Shown: positions 27,109 to 34,619 of the stretch, one piece after another
How positions within the stretch are numbered: position 1 is the first letter of the stretch
How the letters are laid out: every line of letters begins with the position of its first letter
Assembly (NCBI GenBank): GCA_041402125.1
Contig: JAWKSY010000010.1
Coordinates: 62,001-126,000, forward strand
Length of the DNA stretch: 64,000 nt
Source: JAWKSY01 sp041402125
Lineage (GTDB): Bacteria; Planctomycetota; GCA-002687715; DRQF01
Direction of reading: 5' to 3'
Program-made: the position numbers and the translations under genes
Notes under the pieces: generated by a model
Told to the model about the DNA's origin: nothing
The model's database searches: none
Seen by the model: the letters and a program-made list of their open reading frames with translations, nothing else

Positions 27109-28309
27109 TCATTCCCCGCGGATGAACATGGGATCGCCCCAGATCGCCCAGCCGTTGAAGTGCTGGCGATCGGCGAAGTCCGCCCGCAGGACGACCGAGG
27201 TCGCGCCGCCGAGGTCGAGGCGCTCGAAGTGCCCCGGAGCCTCTCCGGCGCGGCGGGTGACGGCCGGCGCGAGCTCCCGATCGCCGACCCGGACCGAGAA
27301 GGCCACCGCCCCCTTCACCGAGCGCCCGGCGACCGCGTCGTCGATGCCGTACCAGACGTCGAGGTAGCGCATGCCCTCGGGGACCGCGAACTCGAGCTCG
27401 GTCCGCGAGTGGACGGCGAGCGCCTTCGGAAAGTAGCGCCCCCCGACGGTGACGCGTCCGCCCTCGAAGCCGCGATCCCGACGGAGCCCCCAGGCGACGC
27501 CGCCCTCCACGAAGGGCGTCTCGCGCAGCGACTTCTCGGGGAGATCGGAGAGGTGGACGAAGTCCCCGCCGCGGACCGAGATCCGCAGGATCCGGTCCGC
27601 GTGGAGAGCGACGCGTCCGCCGAGCCGGCACTCCAGCGCGAGATCGCGGCCGCCCGCGCCGACGAGCCGGCCGCTGAGCAGCAACCGCTGAAAGTCGACG
27701 ACGACGCGGAGACCGTCCTGCGCCTCGGGCTCGGTGGCCCCGGCGAGGCAGGCGGCGAGGACGCCTTCTCGAAGCCAGGTCAGGCGCCGGTTACGTTCCC
27801 GGGCAAGGGCGAAGCCGCGCCGGAACTGCTCGAGTTCGCCCGCGACGCGGTCGACCGCGCCGCGCGTCCGCACGAAGAGGAGATCGCGCGTGTCCTGCGG
27901 ACCGGGGGCGTAGGCGTCGGCCCCCGCGCCCCGTCCCCGCGTTCGCGATGACGACCGCGCGACGGGCGCGTCGAGGGCGTCATCGTGCCGATGGAGCTGC
28001 TCTCGATGCGGACGTGTCGAAGTCGCCGTCTGACGGGCGTAGACGTCGCCGCCCACCATCTCGAAGCGCAGGATGCCGGCCTTCTCGGCGGACGGCGGGA
28101 CCGCGCGTCCCGTCCGAAGTCGAGATCGATGACCCGGGTGAGCGGCACCTTGGTCTCGCCGTCGGTCCCCGCGGAGGCGAGCGCGCCCTCGGCGGGCCTC
28201 GAGCTCCCCTTCAGGACCCGCCCGTCGACGGTGCGGACCGTGGTCCTGGGCGCCGGCGGCCCCGGCGAGCCCCGAACAGGGCCGCGATCGCAAGTCTCAC
28301 CGCATTCAT
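27109..28309 (-). CDS. Secreted NPCBM-domain protein (several apparent frameshifts)
   Basis: The start MNAVRLAIAALFG at 28309 follows a GGGAGG nine bases upstream. The signal peptide continues in a second frame as LAGAAGAQ. A third frame carries TVRTVDGRVLKG and TKVPLTRVIDLDFGRD, and then EKAGILRFEMVGGDVYARQ appears in the second frame again. I count at least four breaks between about 27950 and 28275. From about 27880 the frame is stable: VNFVHL-like strands, then an NPCBM-type galactose-binding-like module (RYFPKALAVHSRTELEFAVP, MRYLDVWYGIDDAVAG, FERLDLGG). The protein would be about 400 residues and extracytoplasmic, perhaps binding carbohydrate (inference). It heads the unit with the VWA gene and pdxA. 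Confidence 0.65.
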
Positions 28310-28383
28310 CGTCTAGGACCTCCCGGGCCGCACCCGCGCCCCTGCCATTCTGTCACCGGCGCCGGATCGCGCACGGGACCTTT

Positions 28384-28398
28384 CTGACAGCGTGTCAG
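28384..28398. promoter_or_regulatory. CTGACA-N3-TGTCAG palindrome upstream of groEL1
   Basis: A perfect inverted repeat, CTGACAGCGTGTCAG, lies 174 bases before the groEL1 start in the 262-base divergent gap (28310-28571). Three CTGACA copies also precede hsp20 (61968-62004). No CIRCE element (TTAGCACTC-N9-GAGTGCTAA) is present. An operator role is inference. Confidence 0.4.
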
Positions 28399-28571
28399 CC
28401 GGTGCCCCGCCCCGCGGGGAGGCACGGGCCGCATCCTAACACGCCGGATCCCAGAGACTTGCATTCGGCGACACCGGGCCGGTTTGGTGCGGCGTTTGTT
28501 GGGGAGGAGCGAGCGGCCGGCGACTCCACGCCGGCCCCGATCGCATTCCGGTCCGGAAAGGAAACCACGAC

Positions 28572-30249
28572 ATGGCCAAGCAGCTCGTCTTCGACGCCGA
28601 AGCCCGCGAGGCGCTCCGGCGCGGCGTCCACAAGCTCGCCAAGGCGGTGAAGAGCACCCTCGGTCCGCGCGGCCGCACGGTCGTCATCGACCGCGGCTTC
28701 GGCGGCCCGACGATCACGAAGGACGGCTACACCGTCGCCGACGAGATCGAACTCACCTGCCCCAACGAGAACCTCGGCGCCCAGCTCCTGAAGGAGGCCG
28801 CCGACAAGACGAACGACGTCGCGGGCGACGGCGACGACGTCGACCGTCCTCGCCGAGGCGATCTTCGACGAGGGCATGAAGGCTGACCGCGGGCGCGAAC
28901 CCGGCCGCCCTCCGAGGCGTCCGCCTCGCCGTCGACGCGGTCGTCGCCTCGCTCCAGAAGCGCGCCAGAAGATCTCGCTCGACGACAAGGCGCGCCTGGT
29001 CGAGATCGCCTCGATCGCGTCCAACAACGACGCGAGCATCGGCAAGCCCTCGTCGAGGCCTTCTCCAGGTCGGCGTCGACGGCGTCGTCAGCGTCGAGGA
29101 GGGCAAGGGGACCGGTCCGAGGTCAAGGTCGTCGAGGGCATGAACTTCGATCGCGGCTACCTGTCGCCCCACCACTTCGTGACCGACCACAAGACGCTCG
29201 GTGCGAGCTGAAGAACGCCTACGTCCTCATCCACGAGGAGAAGATCGGCAACATCAAGAAGCTGGTCCCGCTGCTCGAGCAGGTCGCGAAGGCGCAGCGC
29301 CGCTGCTGATCATCGCCGAGGACGTCGAGGGCGAGGCCCTCGCGACGCTCGTCGTGAACAAGCTGCGCGGCACCTTCGACGCCGCCGGTCAAGGCGCCGG
29401 GGTACGGCGATCGCCGCAAGGCGATCCTCCAGGACCTCGCGACGCTCACCGGCGCGCGCCCGGTCTTCAAGGATCTCGCCGTCGACGTCAGGCGTTGACG
29501 TCAAGGATCTCGGCACGGCCCGCAAGGTCATCATCGCCTCCGACAGCACGACCGTCGTCCAGGGCGGCGGCGCGAGGAACTCGCCGACCGGATCGCCCAG
29601 ATCCGGCGCGAGATCGAGGAGACCGACAGCAACTACGATCGCGAAGCTCCAGGGCGCACTCGCGAAGCAGCCGGCGGCATCGCCGGTCGTCAGCATCGAA
29701 CGCGAGCACCGAGACCGAGATGAAGGAGAAGAAGGCCCGGGCGAAGGACGCGCTGGCCGCCACCCGCGCCGCCATCGACACCGGCGTCCTTCCCGGCGGC
29801 GGCGTCGCGCTGGCGCGCACGCACCGCGACCTCGACAAGCTCACCGTCAGCGGTGACGAGGCCTTCGGCGTCGAGGCCAGTGCGAAGGCCGCGGTCTTGC
29901 GCCGCTGCGCCAGATCGCCGACAACGCCGGCGGCAGGGGCTCGGTCGCCTGCAAGCGCGTGCTCGCCGCCAAGGGCGACATGGGCTACAACGCGCTGACC
30001 GACACCTACGAGGACATGATCGAGGCCGGCATCATCGACCCGACCAAGGTCACGATCTCCGCCATCGTCAACGCCTCGAGCGTCGCCCTCCTCCTCCTCT
30101 CCACCGACGCCCTCGTGACCGACATCCCCAAGGACGAGGGTCCGGCCCACGCCGGCCCCGGCATGGACGAGATGGGCGGTATGGGCGGCATGGGTGGAAT
30201 GGGCGGCATGGGCGGCATGGGAGGGATGGGCGGCATGGGGATGATGTGA
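28572..30249 (+). pseudogene. groEL1: Chaperonin GroEL, copy 1 (many frame breaks)
   Basis: The N-terminus MAKQLVFDAEAREALRRGVHKLAK, GRTVVIDRGFGGPTITKDGY and TNDVAGDG is normal. At about 28830 an extra G breaks the ATP-binding DGTTT motif, and at least seven more breaks follow to about 29950. GroEL sequence reappears frame by frame: VEIASIASNNDASIGK, EVKVVEGMNFDRGY, IIAEDVEGEALATLVVNKL, KEKKARAKDALAATRAA, and a clean C-terminus from 29959 with a GGM-rich tail ending GMGMM. The total of about 559 codons is family-typical. Little other decay is visible, so consensus error is likelier than a dead gene. GGAAAGGAAA precedes the ATG. groES follows 75 bases later. Confidence 0.85.
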
Positions 30250-30324
30250 TCGTCCCCCGCTCCCCCACCACGCATTCGACCGAACCGGAAACGGCCCCGC
30301 GGGGCCCACGAGGAGAAACGGAAC

Positions 30325-30615
30325 ATGAACCTCAAGCCGCTGGATGACCGCATCATCATCGAGCCGATCGAGTCCGAGACCACCACGAAGGGCGGGATCG
30401 TCCTGCCCGACAGCGCCCAGGAGAAGCCCCAGCAGGGTCGCGTCGTCGCGGCCGGCCCGGGCGCCATGGGCGACGACGGCGAGCGCGTGGCGCTCGGCGT
30501 CGCGAAGGGCGACATCGTCGTCTACGGGAAGTACGCCGGCACCGACATCAAGGTGAGCGGCAAGGAGTACAAGATCATGCGCGAGCGCGACGTGCTCGCG
30601 AAGATCCTGCGCTGA
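30325..30615 (+). CDS. groES: Co-chaperonin GroES
   Basis: A 96-residue subunit of the GroEL lid. Start MNLKPLDDRIIIEPIESE; the mobile-loop region ETTTKGGIVLPDSAQEKP is intact, followed by GRVVAAGPGAMGDDGERVAL, GDIVVYGKYAGTDIKVSGKEY and the C-terminal MRERDVLAKILR. It sits between two groEL copies, 75 bases after the first and 13 bases before the second, so it could serve both. A GAGGAG Shine-Dalgarno sequence precedes the ATG. Confidence 0.97.
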   Translation: MNLKPLDDRIIIEPIESETTTKGGIVLPDSAQEKPQQGRVVAAGPGAMGDDGERVALGVAKGDIVVYGKYAGTDIKVSGKEYKIMRERDVLAKILR

Positions 30616-30628
30616 GGGAGAAGAGACC

Positions 30629-32242
30629 ATGGCCAAGCAGATGATGTTCGACGACGACGCCCGCCGGAAGATCCTGGCGGGAGTCCGCAAGCTCGCCAAG
30701 GCGGTCAAGATCACCCTCGGCCCGCGGGGCAAGAACGTGATCTACCAGAAGAGCTTCGGCGGCCCGACCGTCACGAAGGACGGCGTCACCGTCTCCAAGG
30801 AGGTCTCGATCCAGGACCCCTTCGAGAACATGGGCGCCCGCCTCGTGAACGAGGTCGCGACCAAGACCAACGATCGCGCCGGTGACGGCACGACGACCGC
30901 CACCGTCCTCGCGGAGGCGATCTTCGCCGAGGGCCTGAAGGCCCTGACCTCGGGCGCGAACCCGGTGATCGTCAAGCGCGGCATCGACAAGGCCGTCGAG
31001 GCCGCCTCCGAGGCGCTCCTCGGCATGGCGAAGCCGGTGCGCGGCAAGCAGCCGATCGCGCAGGTCGGGACCATCTCGGCGAACGGCGACGCCGCCATCG
31101 GCGAGCTCCTCGCCGAGGCGATCGAGAAGGTCGGCGACGACGGCGTGATCACGGTCGAGGAGGCGAAGTCCATCGACACGACCCTCGAGGTCGTCGACGG
31201 CATGAAGTTCGACAAGGGCTACATCTCGCCCTACTTCGTCACCAACCCCGAGAAGATGACGACCGTCTACGAGGACTGCTACGTCCTCCTGCACGAGAAG
31301 AAGATCTCCAACGTGCGGCAGATGATCGGCATCCTCGAGGGCGTCATGCAGAAGGGCCGCCCGCTGCTGATCATCGCCGAGGACGTCGAGTCCGAGGCCC
31401 TCTCGACGCTCGTCATCAACCGCCTCCGCGGTCTCGTCCAGGTCGTCGCCGTCAAGGCGCCGGGCTTCGGTGATCGCCGCAAGGCGATGCTCGAGGACAT
31501 CGCGGTCCTCACCGGCGGCCAGTGCGTCACCGAGGAGACGGGCACGAGCCTGGAGAACGCCGGACTCGAGGTGCTCGGCTCCGCCAAGCGCATCGAGGTC
31601 GGCAAGGACGACACCCTCATCGTCGAGGGCGGCGGCAAGAAGTCGGCGATCAAGGAGCGCATCGAGACGCTGCGCGCCCAGATCGACAAGACGACGTCCG
31701 ACTACGATCGCGAGAAGCTCCAGGAGCGGCTGGGCCGCCTGACCGGCGGCATCGCCGTCGTCCGGGTCGGCGCGACGACCGAGAAGGAGATGAGCGAGAA
31801 GAAGGATCGCGTCGACGACGCGCTCCACGCCACTCGCGCGGCGGTCGAGGAGGGCATCGTCCCTGGCGGCGGCAGCGCGCTGCTCCGGGCCATCGCGGCC
31901 ATCGAGGAGGCCACCGCCAAGTTCCGCGGCGACGAGAAGATCGGCGGCCGGATCGTCGCGGAGGCGCTCCGCGCCCCCGCGATGCAGATCGCGGAGAACG
32001 CCGGCTTCGACGGCGCCGTCTGCGTCGAGGAGACGCTCGAGTCCGCCAACGCGAACTGGGGCTTCGACGCGGCCGAGGGCAAGCACAAGGATCTCGTCAA
32101 GGCCGGCATCATCGATCCGGTCAAGGTGACGCGCTCCGCGCTGCAGAACGCGGCGAGCGTGGCCGGCCTCATGCTGACCACCGACACCGCGATCACGTCT
32201 CTCGAGGACAAGGCCGAGCCGATCTCCGGCGCGGTGTCCTGA
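30629..32242 (+). CDS. groEL2: Chaperonin GroEL, copy 2
   Basis: An intact 537-residue chaperonin subunit. It has MAKQMMFDDDARRKILAGV, LGPRGKNVIYQKSFGGPTVTKDG, the ATP-site GDGTTTATVLAEAIF, the apical-domain VEGMKFDKGY equivalent (VDGMKFDKGYISPYFVTN), IIAEDVESEALSTLVINRLRG, EEGIVPGGGSALLRA and IIDPVKVTRSALQNAASVAGLML. Unlike copy 1 it lacks a GGM tail and ends KAEPISGAVS. It is clearly diverged from copy 1, so the two probably serve different substrates or conditions (known for multi-GroEL bacteria; inferred here). It follows groES by 13 bases, and a strong hairpin follows the stop. Confidence 0.97.
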   Translation: MAKQMMFDDDARRKILAGVRKLAKAVKITLGPRGKNVIYQKSFGGPTVTKDGVTVSKEVSIQDPFENMGARLVNEVATKTNDRAGDGTTTATVLAEAIFAEGLKALTSGANPVIVKRGIDKAVEAASEALLGMAKPVRGKQPIAQVGTISANGDAAIGELLAEAIEKVGDDGVITVEEAKSIDTTLEVVDGMKFDKGYISPYFVTNPEKMTTVYEDCYVLLHEKKISNVRQMIGILEGVMQKGRPLLIIAEDVESEALSTLVINRLRGLVQVVAVKAPGFGDRRKAMLEDIAVLTGGQCVTEETGTSLENAGLEVLGSAKRIEVGKDDTLIVEGGGKKSAIKERIETLRAQIDKTTSDYDREKLQERLGRLTGGIAVVRVGATTEKEMSEKKDRVDDALHATRAAVEEGIVPGGGSALLRAIAAIEEATAKFRGDEKIGGRIVAEALRAPAMQIAENAGFDGAVCVEETLESANANWGFDAAEGKHKDLVKAGIIDPVKVTRSALQNAASVAGLMLTTDTAITSLEDKAEPISGAVS

Positions 32243-32263
32243 CCCCGTCCGGCGGTCATCGAG

Positions 32264-32298
32264 CCCGCGCGCGCGTCGCCCGACGACGCGCGCGCGGG
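32264..32298 (+). terminator. Hairpin after groEL2
   Basis: The perfect 15-bp arms CCCGCGCGCGCGTCG and CGACGCGCGCGCGGG (32264-32278, 32284-32298) have a 5-base loop, 21 bases after the groEL2 stop. There is no T-run. It probably ends or attenuates the chaperonin message before dnaJ. Confidence 0.6.
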
Positions 32299-32369
32299 CC
32301 CGACCGCCGCGCCGGCCGCGCCGCGGGCGCGATTCACCCTTCGACCTCTTCTCCGACGGAGCCACGATC

Positions 32370-33494
32370 TTGAGCCAGCGCGACTACTACGAGGTGCTCG
32401 GCGTCTCCAAGGACGCGTCGGCCGAGGAGATCAAGAAGGCCTACCGCAAGCTCGCCTTCAAGTTCCACCCCGATCGCAACCAGGGCGACGAGGAGGCGGA
32501 GAAGAAGTTCAAGGAAGCGGCCGAGGCCTACGAGATCCTCTCCGACAAGGAGAAGCGGGCCCGCTACGACCAGTTCGGCCACGCCGCCACCGGCGCGGGC
32601 GGCGGCGGAGGCTTCGGCGGATTCGGCGGCTTCAGCGATCCGAATGACCTCTTCTCGAGCATCTTCGGCGAGATGTTCGGCGGCTTCGGAGGCGGCGGCG
32701 GACGCCGCGGCCGCGGTCCCCGACGCCCCGCGCGAGGCGACTCGCTCCGCGTGCGCCTGCGCCTCTCGCTCGAGGACGCCTTCCGCGGCACCTCGAAGCG
32801 CGTCCAGCTCACGCGACGCGAGCTCTGCGGCACCTGCGACGGCGCGCGCGGCAAGGACGGCAGCAAGCCGGAGACCTGCGGGACCTGCGGCGGCCAGGGT
32901 GAGGTCGCGCAGAGCCAGGGCTTCTTCAGCATCCGCACCACCTGCCCGCGCTGCCAGGGCGAGGGCGTCGTCATCACGAATCCCTGCGAGCCCTGCCGCG
33001 GCACCGGCTTCGAGGATCGCACGGTCGAGATCTCGGTCGACGTCCCCCCGGGAGTCGACACCGGACAGCGCCTGCGCGTCCAGGGCGAGGGCGAGGCGGG
33101 CCTCGGCGGCTCCGCTCGCGGCGACCTCTACTGCGACATCGAGATCGCCCCGCACGAACGCTTCGAGCGCCGCGGCGACGACCTGATCACCGAGCTCGCG
33201 GTGACCTTCCCGGAGGTGGCCCTCGGGACCACCGTCGAGATCGACACCTTCGAGGGCAAGGTGGACCTCAAGATCCCGGCCGGAAGCCGGAGCGGAGAGG
33301 TCCTGCGTCTTCGGGAGCAGGGCATGCCGAGGCTCCAGGGACGGGGCCGGGGCGACCTCTTCGTCCACCTCCAGGTGGAGACCCCGAAGAAGCTCGACGC
33401 CGAGCAGAAGGAGCTTCTCGAGAAGCTCGCCGCCTCTTTCGGGCGGACCATCCGCAAGGACAAGAAGGGCGGGTTCTTCTCCCGCCTGATCTGA
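32370..33494 (+). CDS. dnaJ: Chaperone protein DnaJ
   Basis: A 374-residue type I J-protein that stimulates DnaK ATPase and presents clients. The J domain (DYYEVLGVSKDASAEEIKKAYRK, then FHPDRN with the HPD) is followed by a Gly/Phe region. The zinc domain has four CxxC pairs (CGTCDG, CGTCGGQG, CPRCQGEG, CEPCRGTG). The C-terminal substrate-binding domain contains RGDLYCDIEIAPHERFERRGDDL. The start is TTG (LSQRDYYE), read as Met. The gene is followed 10 bases later by grpE. No dnaK lies in the window. Confidence 0.97.
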   Translation: MSQRDYYEVLGVSKDASAEEIKKAYRKLAFKFHPDRNQGDEEAEKKFKEAAEAYEILSDKEKRARYDQFGHAATGAGGGGGFGGFGGFSDPNDLFSSIFGEMFGGFGGGGGRRGRGPRRPARGDSLRVRLRLSLEDAFRGTSKRVQLTRRELCGTCDGARGKDGSKPETCGTCGGQGEVAQSQGFFSIRTTCPRCQGEGVVITNPCEPCRGTGFEDRTVEISVDVPPGVDTGQRLRVQGEGEAGLGGSARGDLYCDIEIAPHERFERRGDDLITELAVTFPEVALGTTVEIDTFEGKVDLKIPAGSRSGEVLRLREQGMPRLQGRGRGDLFVHLQVETPKKLDAEQKELLEKLAASFGRTIRKDKKGGFFSRLI

Positions 33495-33504
33495 GAGCGA
33501 GACC

Positions 33505-34080
33505 ATGCAAGACCAGGACCGAGCGCAGGAGCGGGACGAGCGCCCCGAGAACCAGGCCGAGGAGACGACCGCGGCCGACGCGGCCGGAGCCGACGCCGCC
33601 CCGGAGTCCGGTTCCGCCGAGGAGCGGATCCGCGAGCTCGAGCACGAACTCGGTCTCGCGCGGGCCCGATACCAGGACTTCCGCCGCCGCTCCGAGCGGG
33701 AGCAGCAGAAGCTGCGCCTCCTCGTCGCCAAGGACCTCTGGCACCAGGTGCTGCCGATCGTCGACAACTTCGGCGCGGCGCTCTCGGCCCTCGACAAGGG
33801 CCAGGATGCCGAGCAGGTGCTGGTCGGCGTCAAGATGATCCACCACATGATGGAGCGTCTGCTGACCGACAACGGCGTGCAGTCGATCGCGGCGGTGGGC
33901 GAGAGCTTCGACCCTTCCGTCCACGAGGCGATCGGTCGCGAGGATTCTCCCGAGCACGCGCCGAACACCGTCATCGCCGAGATCCAGCGCGGCTACCGCC
34001 TGGGGGATCTCGTCATCCGACCCGCCAAGGTCACCGTGGCCCAGGCGGCCGAAGAGAACGGAGACGGGTCGAGCCGCTGA
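33505..34080 (+). CDS. grpE: Nucleotide exchange factor GrpE
   Basis: A 191-residue DnaK co-factor that releases ADP. An acidic, Ala/Glu-rich start (QDRAQERDERPENQAEETT) leads into the long coiled coil (ERIRELEHELGLARARYQDFRRR), then the four-helix and beta-wing domain with VDNFGAALSALDKGQD, VKMIHHMMERLLTDNGVQSI and FDPSVHEAIGRED. The end GYRLGDLVIRPAKVTVA is diagnostic. The gene order dnaJ-grpE, without dnaK, is less usual. The next gene begins 25 bases downstream. Confidence 0.95.
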   Translation: MQDQDRAQERDERPENQAEETTAADAAGADAAPESGSAEERIRELEHELGLARARYQDFRRRSEREQQKLRLLVAKDLWHQVLPIVDNFGAALSALDKGQDAEQVLVGVKMIHHMMERLLTDNGVQSIAAVGESFDPSVHEAIGREDSPEHAPNTVIAEIQRGYRLGDLVIRPAKVTVAQAAEENGDGSSR

Positions 34081-34105
34081 GCCGCGCCGACCCGAGGAGA
34101 ACCCG

Positions 34106-34369
34106 ATGCCGATCTACGCCTACGAGTGCTCGGCCTGCGGACACGAGCTCGAGGTCGAGCAGTCGATGTCCGACGCGCCGAAGAAGACCTGCCCCGCCTG
34201 CCGCAAGCAGAAGCTCGCCCGCGTGATCAGCGGGGGCGCCGGCTTCCTCCTGAGGGGCTCGGGCTTCTACTCCACCGACAACCGCAGCGCCTCCTACAAG
34301 GCGGGCGAGGCGGCCGACAAGAAGAGCGCGAGCGGCGGCTGCGGCGACGCCTGCCCCTGCGATGTCTGA
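34106..34369 (+). CDS. FmdB-family zinc-ribbon protein
   Basis: An 87-residue protein with the family start MPIYAYECSACGHELEVEQ and a second pair in CPACRKQKL, together a CxxC...CxxC zinc ribbon. This is followed by VISGGAGFLLRGSGFYSTD, also typical. The tail is Lys/Ala/Ser-rich with a second Cys cluster, CGDACPCDV, possibly another metal site. FmdB-like proteins are often near stress or regulatory genes; the function is uncertain. It overlaps yacG by eight bases. Confidence 0.9.
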   Translation: MPIYAYECSACGHELEVEQSMSDAPKKTCPACRKQKLARVISGGAGFLLRGSGFYSTDNRSASYKAGEAADKKSASGGCGDACPCDV

Positions 34370-34559
34370 GACCTCGAAGAAGACGGGCGAACGACGCTGC
34401 CCCAAGTGCCGCGGCCCGGTGACCGCGCGCGACACGACCGAATCGCCTGCCTTCCCCTTCTGCTCCGATCGCTGCCGCCTGGTCGACCTCGGCCAGTGGT
34501 TCAACGAGGAGTACCGGGTGAGCCGCCCCGCCCACCAGGACGACGAACTCCCCGACTGA
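34362..34559 (+). CDS. yacG: DNA gyrase inhibitor YacG-family protein
   Basis: A 65-residue zinc protein with CPKCRGPVT, FCSDRCRLVDLGQWFNEEYRV and the acidic end. The four Cys (CPKC and CSDRC) match the YacG zinc site, and the DLGxWxxExYR helix is diagnostic. E. coli YacG binds GyrB and blocks DNA binding; that role is known for the family, not shown here. The start overlaps the FmdB-family gene by eight bases, and it is the last plus-strand gene of the chaperone block. A 60-base GC-rich gap separates it from a convergent gene. Confidence 0.93.
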   Translation: MSETSKKTGERRCPKCRGPVTARDTTESPAFPFCSDRCRLVDLGQWFNEEYRVSRPAHQDDELPD

Positions 34560-34619
34560 CCCCGCCCTCCCGGCTCCGGGGCCGCCGCGCGACGCCCCGA
34601 TGGGGTCCGCGGCCGGGCT

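Noticed and set aside
28310..28571. CIRCE/HrcA operator upstream of groEL1
   Set aside because: No TTAGCACTC-N9-GAGTGCTAA or close variant is present.
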